Shown here: positions 33,363 through 41,859 of the stretch, piece after piece
Numbering within the stretch: the first letter of the stretch is position 1
Layout of the letters: each line of letters starts with the position of its first letter
From: UBA10103 sp964437185
GTDB lineage: Bacteria > Patescibacteriota > Minisyncoccia > Phycocordibacterales > UBA2100
DNA: 59,851 nt
Assembly (NCBI GenBank): GCA_964437185.1
Contig: CAYTFU010000007.1
Location: 1-59,851 of the forward strand
Direction: 5' to 3'
Translations under genes and position numbers: made by a program
The notes under the pieces: generated by a model
Seen by the model: only the letters and a program-made list of their open reading frames with translations
Database searches by the model: none
Told to the model about the DNA's origin: nothing

Positions 33363-33379
33363 GAGACTTCCAGAGGGGA

Positions 33380-33388
33380 TGATATAAT
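33380..33388 (+). promoter_or_regulatory. Extended -10 of parB
   Basis: TGA-TATAAT, consensus; hexamer 33383-33388 ends 7 bases before ATG 33396. Confidence 0.75.
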
Positions 33389-33395
33389 CGCGAGA

Positions 33396-34370
33396 ATGGA
33401 GAGTGCATATCAGGGTAATTCGATATTTTGGGTCGAGGTTGACCGCATCAAGCCGAATCCGTTTCAGCCTCGCAAGACTTTTGACGAGGCGACGCTCCTC
33501 TCGCTCGCGGAGTCGATTCGGCAGTACGGAGTGCTTCAGCCGCTTACCGTTACGCGCAAAGAAATCGAGCGACCCGGCGAGGGGATTTACGTAGAGTACG
33601 AGCTCGTAGCTGGCGAGCGGCGTTTGCGCGCCTCGAAAATTGCGGGGATCGCTCAGGTGCCCGTCGTGATTCGTACGGGCGAGGATTCGGATCGGATGAA
33701 GCTCGAACTTGCGATTATCGAGAATTTGCAGCGCGAGGATCTCAACGTCGTCGATCGCGCGCTCGCGTTTGATCGGTTGGCAAAAGAGTTTGGCCTGAAG
33801 CATATTGAGATAGGAAAACGCGTGGGTAAAAGCCGTGAGTACGTGTCCAACACGCTTCGCATCCTCCTTTTGCCTCAAGAGATGCGCGAGGCGCTCGGCG
33901 CGGGAGAAATTAGCGAGGGTCACACGCGGCCCCTTCTCATGCTTATGGATCGTCCGGCAGAGCAGCAGACGCTTTTTAAGGAAATCATCGCAAAGCGTCT
34001 CACGGTACGTGACTCCGAACAGGTCGCGCGAAGAATCGCCGTCGACAAATCTCGGAAGGGTGATCTAACTCCAGAACTTTTGCTCTTTGAGCGCGAACTC
34101 ACCGAAAAGCTTGGTACGCGCGTCAGGATTGAAAAAAAGAACCAAGGCGGGAAGGTGCTTATCGATTTCTTCTCAGTGGATGATCTCGCGCATATTCGCA
34201 GTGTTCTCTCGCGGGAGCGAGCCGTTGCTTCATCCGTAGTTACGAGCGATGCAACAGAAGCGAGTGTAGCGGTACCAGATCAAGCGCCCTCTCAAAGTGC
34301 CGCGCCAATTGCGGCCGAAAAAGAAGATTCCGATACGGATCTGTACTCGATCAATAACTTCAGTGTTTAA
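33396..34370 (+). CDS. parB: Chromosome partitioning protein ParB
   Basis: 324 aa. ParB/Srx domain with RIKPNPFQPRKTF (18-29), GVLQPLTV and the CTP-binding GERRLRA (73-79); ENLQREDLNVVDRA leads to the HTH (about 125-180, SREYVSNTLRIL); C-terminal dimerisation region after an acidic Ala/Ser linker. Binds parS sites and loads on DNA as a CTP clamp. ParA is not in the window. The 3' end overlaps the rel gene by 4 bases (convergent). Confidence 0.93.
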   Translation: MESAYQGNSIFWVEVDRIKPNPFQPRKTFDEATLLSLAESIRQYGVLQPLTVTRKEIERPGEGIYVEYELVAGERRLRASKIAGIAQVPVVIRTGEDSDRMKLELAIIENLQREDLNVVDRALAFDRLAKEFGLKHIEIGKRVGKSREYVSNTLRILLLPQEMREALGAGEISEGHTRPLLMLMDRPAEQQTLFKEIIAKRLTVRDSEQVARRIAVDKSRKGDLTPELLLFERELTEKLGTRVRIEKKNQGGKVLIDFFSVDDLAHIRSVLSRERAVASSVVTSDATEASVAVPDQAPSQSAAPIAAEKEDSDTDLYSINNFSV

Positions 34371-35914
34371 GCGCTCTTTTTGGCCTCCAAGGCAGCGAGA
34401 GCGGCACGGATGTGTTTTTTCGCCATATTCGTTTTTGCGATGTCGTGCCACTTTCGAGATGGTTTCGCGGAAGGTTTCGTGAGAATTTCGACCATATCGC
34501 CATTGCGAAGCGACGTATCGAGCGAGACCATTTTTCCATTGACGCGCGCGCCCGACATCCGATTACCGAGGTCGGAGTGTACCGCATATGCAAAATCAAT
34601 CGGCGTGGCTGCAACTGGCAGATCTATGACGTCGCCGCGCGGGGTAAAAGTAAACACGCGATGACTGAAAAAATCAGACTTGAGAGTCCTTAAGTACTCT
34701 TCAGATTCTTCGCTCGCATGGTGGGCGTGAGCCAACTCCTCAAGCCAGGCGGGCACGCTCTCGCGCGGTTGGCTCTGCCCCAATTCTTCTGCGGAGTCTT
34801 GTCTGAGTCGGGGGAAGAATTGTCGAATCCATTCGAGGCCACGCTTGGTCTCTTGCGTACCGCCCTGCACTTCTTTGTAGGTGAGGTGAGATGCGATGCC
34901 GTAGAGCGCCTCTCGATGCATCGCCTCGGTGCGTAATTGGACTTCGAGTGCGCTACCGTCACCCGTGTAGACGGTAGTATGAATACTCTGGTAGCCGTTG
35001 GGTTTTGGAAACGCGATGTAATCCTTGATTTTTCCTGGCACCGGCCTCCAATGCGCGTGAATGATTCCAAGTGCGGAATAACAATCGGCTACCGAAGGAA
35101 ATATGATGCGCAGCGCCAAAATGTCGTAGATTTTGTCGATGTCCCAATCGCGCCGTCCGAGTTTGAGGTAGAGACTGTAGAGGCCCTTGATCCGCGCTTC
35201 GGTGCGGAACGTACGAATCCCTGCTTCGCCGAGTTCTCGCTTCAGAGTTTTCTCAACCTTCTCGAGTCGTTTGTCGCTCTCGTGCTTTCGTTCTTTCAAA
35301 AGCTCCTTTGCTTTTTCGTACTCTTTCGGGTACGCGTGCGGAAAGGCTGCGTCTTCGAGTTCTTGCTTCACAACGCTCATACCCAGTCTGTCGGCGATCG
35401 GCGCGTAGATTTCGAGTGTTTCCTCGGCGATGCGTGTTCGTTTCTCAATACGTGGTACGTGCTCAAGCGTTCTCGCATTGTGCAGACGATCCATGAGTTT
35501 GATGATGAGGACGCGCACGTCCTTCGCGGTTGCGGCGAAAAGTTTGCGCAGTGATTCAGTATGACGTTCGAGACCGCGGTATCGCAATGTCCCGAGTTTG
35601 GTGACTCCCTCGACGAGGGCGAGCACGTCTTTGCCAAACATTTCCTCGATAGTCTGTGGCCTCACCCCCGCATCCTCGATTGTGTCGTGCAAGAGCCCCG
35701 CGGCGATCGCTTGTGCGTCCATGCCGGCAGTTGCAAGGAGATAACCGACCTCGGCGGGGTGGACAAAGTAATTTGCTCCCGAGTATCGCTTTTGGTTCTT
35801 GTGGGCTTCTTCTGAAAACTCGTAGGCTTTGGTGACGGTAGCGACGTCTGTTTCGGTCTTCGATACCATTTCCGATAGGATATCTGACAGGGGCCGCAGA
35901 GTTTCTAAAGGCAT
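34367..35914 (-). CDS. rel: (p)ppGpp synthetase/hydrolase (Rel)
   Basis: 515 aa from the ATG at 35914 (GTG 35920 is the alternative). HD hydrolase domain intact (H-P-A-E, then H-D-T-I-E-D around 76-81), synthetase domain with RIKGLYSLYLKL, IYDILALRI and GYQSIHTTV, EVQLRT, and a TGS domain (VFTFTPRGDVIDLP). It ends after TGS: the helical, zinc-finger and ACT domains of full-length Rel are missing. A weak TAAGCT lies 6 bases before the ATG. Likely the main stringent-response enzyme. Confidence 0.92.
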   Translation of the reverse strand: MPLETLRPLSDILSEMVSKTETDVATVTKAYEFSEEAHKNQKRYSGANYFVHPAEVGYLLATAGMDAQAIAAGLLHDTIEDAGVRPQTIEEMFGKDVLALVEGVTKLGTLRYRGLERHTESLRKLFAATAKDVRVLIIKLMDRLHNARTLEHVPRIEKRTRIAEETLEIYAPIADRLGMSVVKQELEDAAFPHAYPKEYEKAKELLKERKHESDKRLEKVEKTLKRELGEAGIRTFRTEARIKGLYSLYLKLGRRDWDIDKIYDILALRIIFPSVADCYSALGIIHAHWRPVPGKIKDYIAFPKPNGYQSIHTTVYTGDGSALEVQLRTEAMHREALYGIASHLTYKEVQGGTQETKRGLEWIRQFFPRLRQDSAEELGQSQPRESVPAWLEELAHAHHASEESEEYLRTLKSDFFSHRVFTFTPRGDVIDLPVAATPIDFAYAVHSDLGNRMSGARVNGKMVSLDTSLRNGDMVEILTKPSAKPSRKWHDIAKTNMAKKHIRAALAALEAKKSA

Positions 35915-35920
35915 ACGCAC

Positions 35921-35975
35921 AGCTTACCGCCTTTAGACTCCTGCTGCCACCGCGTAAGAGGGTGGCGTAAACTCG
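35921..35975. other. Short spacer between topA and rel with hairpin
   Basis: GCCACC (35946-35951) pairs with GGTGGC (35961-35966). Possible weak terminator after topA on the minus strand; no T-tract. Confidence 0.3.
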
Positions 35976-38141
35976 TCACTTTTTATGCGGATTGTGATTC
36001 GGGCAGGTCTTCAAGCTGCAGCGTTCGGGAATGGTCTTGGTACCTTCCATCATGAGAGATCCACACGTATCACATATGCGCCCCGTCGGTCGCGCCTTTA
36101 TCGCGTTCTTACAATCAGGGTAATTTGAACACGAAAAGAAAACCCCAAAGCGTCCGCGGCGCTCCACCATCTCGCCTTTTTTGCATGTGGGGCAAGTCAC
36201 GCCTGTTTTTGTGCGCGCTTCTTCGGTAGGATCTTGTCGTACGTATTTACACTTCGGATAATTTGAGCAGGCAATAAACCGCCCAAAGCGACCTTCGCGT
36301 TCAATGAGTTGTCCATTTTTGCAATCCGGGCACGCCTCACCGATATCCTTTGGTGGCGCAATTTCACTCCCGTCTTCTTTGCGCGCGCCGAGACAGGTAG
36401 GGAAGTTGGCGCAGCTCATGAAGCGGCCAGTTTTTGAAAGCTTGTAGACCATTTTGCCGCCACAGCGCGGGCACGGAAATTCTTTTGGCGCGTCTCCCAT
36501 ATTGGTAAGTTTTTCGATTTTCGCTTTGGACTTAACCGCTTTAGTAAATGGTCCGTAAAAATCCTTGAGCGTCTTTTTGTACTCGCGTTTTCCTTCCGCT
36601 ATTTGGTCGAGCTCATCTTCCATTTCTGCGGTAAAGGTGTCGCTAATGTATTCTCCAAAGTTTGCTTCGACAAACGTCGAGACGACGTCTCCGGTAGGCG
36701 TTGGGATAAGTGTGCGACCTTGTTTCTCAACGTACCCGCGCGTTTCAAGGGTTCTGATCGTTGCGGCGTAGGTGGAAGGGCGGCCGATGCCGCGTTTTTC
36801 GAGTTCTTTCACGAGTCCTGCTTCAGAATAGCGGCCAGGCGGCTGGGTCTCTTTGCCTTCGGAGTGAGCCTCGACGAGCGTGAGCGCGTCGTCCTTGGCG
36901 ACGTGCGGGAGTTCGGTGTCTTCTCCGCGCGCATCCGGATCCGCTTTGAGCCAGCCGTCAAATATGACTCGGGAGCCGTTTGCGACGAAATCGGGAATGG
37001 GATTGGTGGACTCAGCAACATTTGTAGTAATTTTTGTGCGAAGGGCGCGCGCGTCTGTCATCTGACTCGCGAGCGTGCGCGCGCGGATGAGCGCATACAA
37101 TTTTTTTTGCTCTTCATTATGGCCGAGGCTGCGTTTGGTTGGATCGGTTGGCCTGATCGCCTCGTGCGCTTCCTGCGCGCTTTTACTCTTTGTTTTGTAG
37201 ACGCGCGGTGCGGCATAAGATTCACCGAACTCCCCGTTGACTGCGTGGACCAAAGCATCTTGCGCCTCTTTCGCGAGGTTCGTGCTGTCGGTGCGCATGT
37301 ACGTAATGAAGCCCGATTCGTAAAGCTTTTGCGCGATACCCATTGTCCGGGAGGGGGAGAAACCAAGGCGAGTAGACGCAGCCTGCTGAAGCGTGGATGT
37401 TGTGAAAGGCGCCTTGGGTGAGCGGGCCTGTTCTGATTCATCCACACTCTGGACCTTCCAGTCCGATTGTTTCGCCATTTCGTGGATTCGCTCTGCTTCT
37501 TTTTCAGATCGAGGTTCTTCAACACACGTCACGGTAAACACTTCGCCTTTCTGCGTCTTTAAATCTGCGGTCAACACCCAAAACGCTTCGGGCACAAATG
37601 CGCGTATTTCACGCTCGCGCTCCATAAGAATGCGAAGGGCGGGGGATTGTACGCGCCCTGCGGAGAGTCCGTAGCGGACCTTCTTCCAAATGAGGCCGGA
37701 TAGATCATAGCCAAAAAGTCTGTCCAATACACGTCGCGCTTCTTGTGCCTGAACGAGCTCCTTGTCGATTGCGCGAGGGTGCGCGAGCGCTTCTTGCACG
37801 GCTCGTTCGGTGATTTCGTGAAAGACGATGCGCTTGGGCTTCTTGAGGCCTATGGTCTCTGCCAAGTGCCATGCAATTGCTTCGCCTTCGCGATCGGGGT
37901 CGGTAGCGAGGATGACCTCACTCGATTGCTCTGCGACCTCGTGAAGTTCGTCGATTACTTTCTGCTTCTCTTTTACGATCTGGTACCGTGGTATAAAGCC
38001 GCCCTCAATGTCGACGGCGTCTTTGTTGCTTTTTGGAAGGTCTCGTATGTGGCCGACGGATGCGCGCACTCGAAAATCCTTACCGAGGTACTTCTCGATC
38101 GTCTTCGCCTTCGCTGGGGATTCCACAATAACCAATTTCAT
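35976..38141 (-). CDS. topA: DNA topoisomerase I
   Basis: 721 aa. TOPRIM domain at the N-terminus (VIVESPAKAKTIEKYLG; D-x-D-x-E in ATDPDREGEA), catalytic Y281 in FITYMRTDST, and a C-terminal run of Cys4 zinc ribbons from about 560: CPRCGG, CPDCKNG, CPTCKKG and a final CDTCGS unit, each closed by another Cys pair. Relaxes negative supercoils. The start ATG is preceded by TATACG on the minus strand. Confidence 0.95.
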   Translation of the reverse strand: MKLVIVESPAKAKTIEKYLGKDFRVRASVGHIRDLPKSNKDAVDIEGGFIPRYQIVKEKQKVIDELHEVAEQSSEVILATDPDREGEAIAWHLAETIGLKKPKRIVFHEITERAVQEALAHPRAIDKELVQAQEARRVLDRLFGYDLSGLIWKKVRYGLSAGRVQSPALRILMEREREIRAFVPEAFWVLTADLKTQKGEVFTVTCVEEPRSEKEAERIHEMAKQSDWKVQSVDESEQARSPKAPFTTSTLQQAASTRLGFSPSRTMGIAQKLYESGFITYMRTDSTNLAKEAQDALVHAVNGEFGESYAAPRVYKTKSKSAQEAHEAIRPTDPTKRSLGHNEEQKKLYALIRARTLASQMTDARALRTKITTNVAESTNPIPDFVANGSRVIFDGWLKADPDARGEDTELPHVAKDDALTLVEAHSEGKETQPPGRYSEAGLVKELEKRGIGRPSTYAATIRTLETRGYVEKQGRTLIPTPTGDVVSTFVEANFGEYISDTFTAEMEDELDQIAEGKREYKKTLKDFYGPFTKAVKSKAKIEKLTNMGDAPKEFPCPRCGGKMVYKLSKTGRFMSCANFPTCLGARKEDGSEIAPPKDIGEACPDCKNGQLIEREGRFGRFIACSNYPKCKYVRQDPTEEARTKTGVTCPTCKKGEMVERRGRFGVFFSCSNYPDCKNAIKARPTGRICDTCGSLMMEGTKTIPERCSLKTCPNHNPHKK

Positions 38142-38145
38142 GAAT

Positions 38146-38154
38146 CGTATATCA
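38146..38154 (-). promoter_or_regulatory. Extended -10 of topA
   Basis: On the minus strand TGA-TATACG; the hexamer ends 4 bases before the ATG, slightly closer than elsewhere. Confidence 0.45.
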
Positions 38155-38395
38155 AGTCCTCAATTGCACGTCGAAGCGCATTGATATCCCAACAGACTAG
38201 CATGTGTCAAGCCCGCAAACGAATTCGCGGGAGAATTTGGACTTTCGGGTGTGCGCGCACGGATAATCGGAATGCACAGATTATCCCCAGCCATCGAATA
38301 CCTGTACACATGATATCCACGCCGTTTCCACGATTTTGAGTGGCTCAGCGCGTTGACTTTTTTACTGGTTGACCCACACTGGAACGTAGGCTCAT

Positions 38396-38480
38396 TCACT
38401 CGGATGCGTTCTCAATTGAATCCAAATAGGGACCCTTGTTGGACCCACCTGATCAAAAAGCAGGACCGACATCCGAGTGA
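38396..38480. repeat. 85-bp element with 11-bp terminal inverted repeats
   Basis: TCACTCGGATG (38396-38406) and CATCCGAGTGA (38470-38480) are perfect inverted copies bounding 63 bases. Could be a miniature mobile element or a regulatory site pair in front of the 38493 gene. Confidence 0.45.
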
Positions 38481-38492
38481 GTGATCCGATCT

Positions 38493-38699
38493 ATGAACTC
38501 GTTTTTGGCGATGTGTCATTGTGGCGATACCACGATCCTGCGGGCATCTTCCCGTGAGGATGCCGCGTTACAGATACTCAGCGTTTGGGGGAAGGAGGAG
38601 ATCAAGCACCATATGCAGCTCATGCATCCAGATGAGCGCGCACCAAAGCCACAGGAGGTCCAAAAAACATTTCAAGGAAAGCTCGTGCCAGTTTCGTAG
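38493..38699 (+). CDS. Small hypothetical protein
   Basis: 68 aa from the ATG at 38493 (GTG 38481 would give 72). Contains CHCG near residue 9 and a helical HMQLMHPDERAP stretch. Cys/His content might allow metal binding. No family recognised; no clear promoter or SD. Confidence 0.45.
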   Translation: MNSFLAMCHCGDTTILRASSREDAALQILSVWGKEEIKHHMQLMHPDERAPKPQEVQKTFQGKLVPVS

Positions 38700-38720
38700 C
38701 GCCGGTCGCGCGGTATTGTC

Positions 38721-39587
38721 TTAGATGAGTCGAACGAGTCCCAATTCTTCCACGATCAAGCCTTTTATTTCCATAGTTGAAAGCAAGACATTTGCCTCGG
38801 TGATCGGTAGTGCAAGCGCACCGATCAGCTCGTCGCGCGACAGTGGTGACCGAATAATTTCGAAAACTCGAAGTTCTTCGGGAGAAAGATCGTCGCGCAG
38901 ATCGCTCAGTGAGATCGGTCCCTCGCGCTTTGCGATGCCGAGCGCAATCAATATATCTTCGGGAGATGTTGCCGGCGTAGCGCCGAGGCGGAGGAATTGG
39001 TGCGTACCCTTGCTCTCCGCACTGAATATTGAACCGGGCACCACCAGTAATTCGCGATTGTATTCCGTCACGAGCTTCGCGGTTATAAGACTGCCTGATT
39101 TTTCCTTTGCCTCTATCACGAGCGTAGCGTGTGAGAGGCCCGCCATAATTCTGTTGCGTTGCGGGAAGGTGTAGTCAGCGGCTTTTTGGTCCGGTTTGAA
39201 TTCCGAAACCAGCGCTCCGCCCGCTTTTAATATTTCCCGCGCGAGACCCACATTGGCCCTGGGGTATAGCGTATTCCAATCCAGGCCAGATCCAGGGACG
39301 GCGACGGTGAGGAGTCCCGCGTCGAGAGCGGCTTTGTGTGCTTCGGCGTCTACTCCGTATGCGAGGCCTGAGACAATTACTACGGGATACCCGCGCAGCC
39401 CCTCGATCAGGTGGCGACAGGCTTGTTTGCCATAAGAAGTCATTGCGCGCGATCCGACCACTGCAAGCCAGCGGTGCTCAAAGCTCGGCATCGTACCGCG
39501 CACATAAAGTTGCTTGGGTGGACCCGGAATCTCACGCAGGAGTGCTGGAAAATCGGCTGGTTTGAGGAGTGTGAGGTCATCGGCCAT
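38721..39587 (-). CDS. dprA: DNA-processing protein DprA
   Basis: 288 aa. Rossmann-like DNA-binding core: VVGSRAMTSYG, VSGLAYGVDAEAH, TVAVPGSGLD, SEFKPD, FPQRNRIMAGLS and VIEAKEKSGSLITA. C-terminal winged-helix (about 225-288) present. Loads RecA on incoming single-stranded DNA during natural transformation; competence genes are common in Patescibacteria. Divergent from serS, with overlapping -10 boxes. Confidence 0.94.
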   Translation of the reverse strand: MADDLTLLKPADFPALLREIPGPPKQLYVRGTMPSFEHRWLAVVGSRAMTSYGKQACRHLIEGLRGYPVVIVSGLAYGVDAEAHKAALDAGLLTVAVPGSGLDWNTLYPRANVGLAREILKAGGALVSEFKPDQKAADYTFPQRNRIMAGLSHATLVIEAKEKSGSLITAKLVTEYNRELLVVPGSIFSAESKGTHQFLRLGATPATSPEDILIALGIAKREGPISLSDLRDDLSPEELRVFEIIRSPLSRDELIGALALPITEANVLLSTMEIKGLIVEELGLVRLI

Positions 39588-39588
39588 G

Positions 39589-39597
39589 TGCTATGAT
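39589..39597 (+). promoter_or_regulatory. Extended -10 of serS
   Basis: TGC-TATGAT; hexamer 39592-39597 gives a leader of about 20 nt, with AGGAAG (39607-39612) 12 bases before ATG 39625. Confidence 0.55.
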
Positions 39598-39604
39598 TTT
39601 ACCA
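39596..39604 (-). promoter_or_regulatory. Extended -10 of dprA
   Basis: Minus strand TGG-TAAAAT; hexamer ends 8 bases before the dprA ATG and overlaps the serS -10 box on the other strand. Confidence 0.62.
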
Positions 39605-39624
39605 CCTAGGAAGTTCCGACGCGT

Positions 39625-40962
39625 ATGCTCGATATTAAATTCATTCGTGAAAATAAGGACATCGTGATCGCGGGAGCGAAGAAGAAGCACATCGATGTCG
39701 ATATTGAGAAGCTCATTGCAATTGACGACAAGCGTCGAGAATTGCAACTCTCTATTGATCAGCGTCGGGCCGAGCAAAACCTCGCGTCGAATGCGATTGC
39801 GTCGGCTAAGAATGATGCAGAGCGGCAGGAGGTGATCACCCGCATGCAGGGTGTGAAAGAGACTCTGCGTCTCGAAGAGGAATCGATGCAAGCCGTCCTC
39901 AAAGAGTGGCGCGCGCTCATGGTGCAGGTGCCCAATGTCCCCGACATGTCGGTACCCGACGGCACATCGGACGCGGATAACCAAGAAGTACGCACGTGGG
40001 GAGAGGTTCCAAGCTTTGCGTTTGAACCGAAGTCGCACTCCGAGTTGCTCCTCATGCACGACATGGCCGATTACGAGCGTGGCGCAAAAGTGGCAGGATT
40101 CCGCGGATACTTTTTGAAAAACGATGGCGCGCGACTCGTGTGGGCGCTTGAACGTTTTGTACAGGATCGGTTTATTTACCCCGTTAGAGGCACTGCCACG
40201 GACGGTGCCTCAGCAGGCTCCGTGGCCTCTAACGGGGTGCATCGTGATGGCTTTGTCCCGATGATCGTTCCGTCGCTCGTGCGACGCGAATCGTTTATGG
40301 GCACGGGCTATTTGCCGCAAAGCGAAGAGGATTTGTATAAGACGCAAGATGACGAGTATTTGGCCGGCACTGCAGAGGTGGCGTCGATGGGTTATTACAT
40401 GGAAGAAATTCTCGACAAAAAAGATTTGCCCATCAAATTTTTCGCATTCTCGCCCTGCTTTCGCAGAGAAGCGGGGAGTCATGGCAAAGATACTAAGGGG
40501 ATATTTCGTATTCACGAGTTTGTGAAGTATGAGCAGGTCGTGTTGTGCGAGGCGAATCATGCCGAATCGGTGAAGCATCATGAGGAGTTAACCGCGAACT
40601 CCGAGGCGTTACTCCAAGAATTGAAACTTCCGTATCACGTCGTAGTAAATTGCGGAGGTGATTTGGGATTGGGACAAGTAAAGAAATATGATATTGAGGC
40701 GTGGATGCCGAGTGAAAAAAGATATCGCGAGACGCACTCTTCTTCATACTTTCATGATTTCCAAACGCGCCGCCTTAACATCAGGTACAGGGGCGACGAC
40801 GGCGTGATTCGCTACGTGCACTCCCTCAACAATACCGCGCTCGCGATGCCGCGCATTCTGTGTCAGATCGTAGAGAACTACCAGCAGGCGGATGGTTCGA
40901 TTGCAATCCCGGAGGTGCTTCGGGCGTACATGGGTAATGACGTCATCAAGAAGGGTCGTTGA
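39625..40962 (+). CDS. serS: Seryl-tRNA synthetase
   Basis: 445 aa. N-terminal coiled-coil arm (about 28-105), then the class II core: motif 2 CFRREAGSHGKDTKGIFRIHEF, and motif 3 near LNNTALAMPRILCQIVENYQ. Residues about 185-205 (PVRGTATDGASAG..) are encoded by a 61-bp inverted-repeat insertion, in frame, at a point where other SerRS have a short turn just before the GFVPMIVPSLV strand. Enzyme otherwise complete. ftsQ overlaps its 3' end. Confidence 0.94.
   Translation: MLDIKFIRENKDIVIAGAKKKHIDVDIEKLIAIDDKRRELQLSIDQRRAEQNLASNAIASAKNDAERQEVITRMQGVKETLRLEEESMQAVLKEWRALMVQVPNVPDMSVPDGTSDADNQEVRTWGEVPSFAFEPKSHSELLLMHDMADYERGAKVAGFRGYFLKNDGARLVWALERFVQDRFIYPVRGTATDGASAGSVASNGVHRDGFVPMIVPSLVRRESFMGTGYLPQSEEDLYKTQDDEYLAGTAEVASMGYYMEEILDKKDLPIKFFAFSPCFRREAGSHGKDTKGIFRIHEFVKYEQVVLCEANHAESVKHHEELTANSEALLQELKLPYHVVVNCGGDLGLGQVKKYDIEAWMPSEKRYRETHSSSYFHDFQTRRLNIRYRGDDGVIRYVHSLNNTALAMPRILCQIVENYQQADGSIAIPEVLRAYMGNDVIKKGR
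40178..40238. repeat. Palindromic insertion inside serS
   Basis: Perfect 14-base inverted repeats (40178-40191 and 40225-40238) bound a 33-base centre that can also pair as GCCACGGA/TCCGTGGC (40195-40202, 40219-40226). It adds about 20 residues to SerRS without breaking the frame, like Rickettsia palindromic elements. Confidence 0.75.
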
Positions 40963-41851
40963 TCTTCGCAAAGGAGCGCGCGCACACAAGCCGCCTGCGC
41001 CACCGACTCTGTCGAAGCTGCCTCACAAGCGGATGCCGTCGCTGCGCGCCCGAAGGCGCCGCGCGCGTGCCCTTATCGCGCTTGGGGCCGTCATTGTGGT
41101 GTGCGCGCTCTTGGGCATAATGCGCTGGATATCATTTTTGCCTGAGATGACGATTGGTTCGATAGAAGTAGAGGGTTTGAAAAAAGTGACGGAGAAGAGC
41201 GTCGTTGAACGCGTAGAGGAAATCCTGAATGCGCCGACGCGCCAGCTTTTATCAACCAGAAATATCTATACGTATCCGCGCGAAGAAATTGAGGAAGGGA
41301 TACTTACTGCGTTTCCGCGCATAAAATCCGTGACGGTGGATCGAGCGCAAAAATTTCCCACAACGCTCATCGTGAAGATCGAGGAGCGCACCCCGTTTGC
41401 GCAGTGGTGTGTGACCGGCCTCGATTGCTTCACGGTCGACAGAGAAGGTTTTATTTTTGCCAAGTACGTTCCCTTTGTTGAATCGTTGCCCGAGACATCG
41501 TACGTTTTTAACACCAGAGGCACGGGACATAATCCAATCGGGCAGTCGGCGCTCCCTGGCCAGTTTAATGAGCTCGTGACGCTCATGGATCTCCTCGGTC
41601 GTGAGGGCTTCGCGGTACAGTCTGCCACTATCGATGGGGAAGATATTCGTCTTGCTCTCGACTTATTTGATCTCAAGGTGTCGCTCCGACAAGACCCCAG
41701 TGTTCTCGTGAAAAATCTTCAGCTCGTCCTCGGTTCCGACACGCTAAAAAATCGCCGCGCCGAAATCGAGTACATCGACCTCCGTTTTGATAATCGGGTG
41801 TACTACAAATTAAAAGGGGTTGTGGAAACTTCACCAGCAACGCTGCAATGA
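40937..41851 (+). CDS. ftsQ: Cell-division protein FtsQ
   Basis: 304 aa from ATG 40937, overlapping the serS end by 26 bases. Basic cytoplasmic tail (1-45), TM segment about 46-66, POTRA domain (about 72-140: IGSIEVEGLKKVTEKSV, PRIKSVTVDR, PTTLIVKIEERTP) and an FtsQ beta domain. Scaffolds the divisome outside the membrane. No other dcw genes follow, an isolated setting. Confidence 0.85.
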   Translation: MTSSRRVVDLRKGARAHKPPAPPTLSKLPHKRMPSLRARRRRARALIALGAVIVVCALLGIMRWISFLPEMTIGSIEVEGLKKVTEKSVVERVEEILNAPTRQLLSTRNIYTYPREEIEEGILTAFPRIKSVTVDRAQKFPTTLIVKIEERTPFAQWCVTGLDCFTVDREGFIFAKYVPFVESLPETSYVFNTRGTGHNPIGQSALPGQFNELVTLMDLLGREGFAVQSATIDGEDIRLALDLFDLKVSLRQDPSVLVKNLQLVLGSDTLKNRRAEIEYIDLRFDNRVYYKLKGVVETSPATLQ

Positions 41852-41859
41852 GTCGCGCC

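Larger units (their letters stand above)
38142..38480. other. 339-base gap upstream of topA
   Basis: No convincing gene. It holds TTATCCCCA at 38281-38289 (one mismatch from a DnaA box) and a pair of 11-base inverted repeats (38396-38406 and 38470-38480). A 79-codon minus frame (38160-38399) lacks protein-like character. Confidence 0.4.

Noticed and set aside
34937..35554. 205-codon plus-strand frame
   Set aside because: Antisense to rel; no start signal or domain.
36603..37421. 272-codon plus-strand frame
   Set aside because: Antisense to topA; composition is typical of a shadow of a GC-rich gene.
38281..38289. DnaA box marking a replication origin
   Set aside because: One imperfect box only; no box cluster, AT-rich unwinding element or dnaA/dnaN nearby, although parB is 4-5 kb away.
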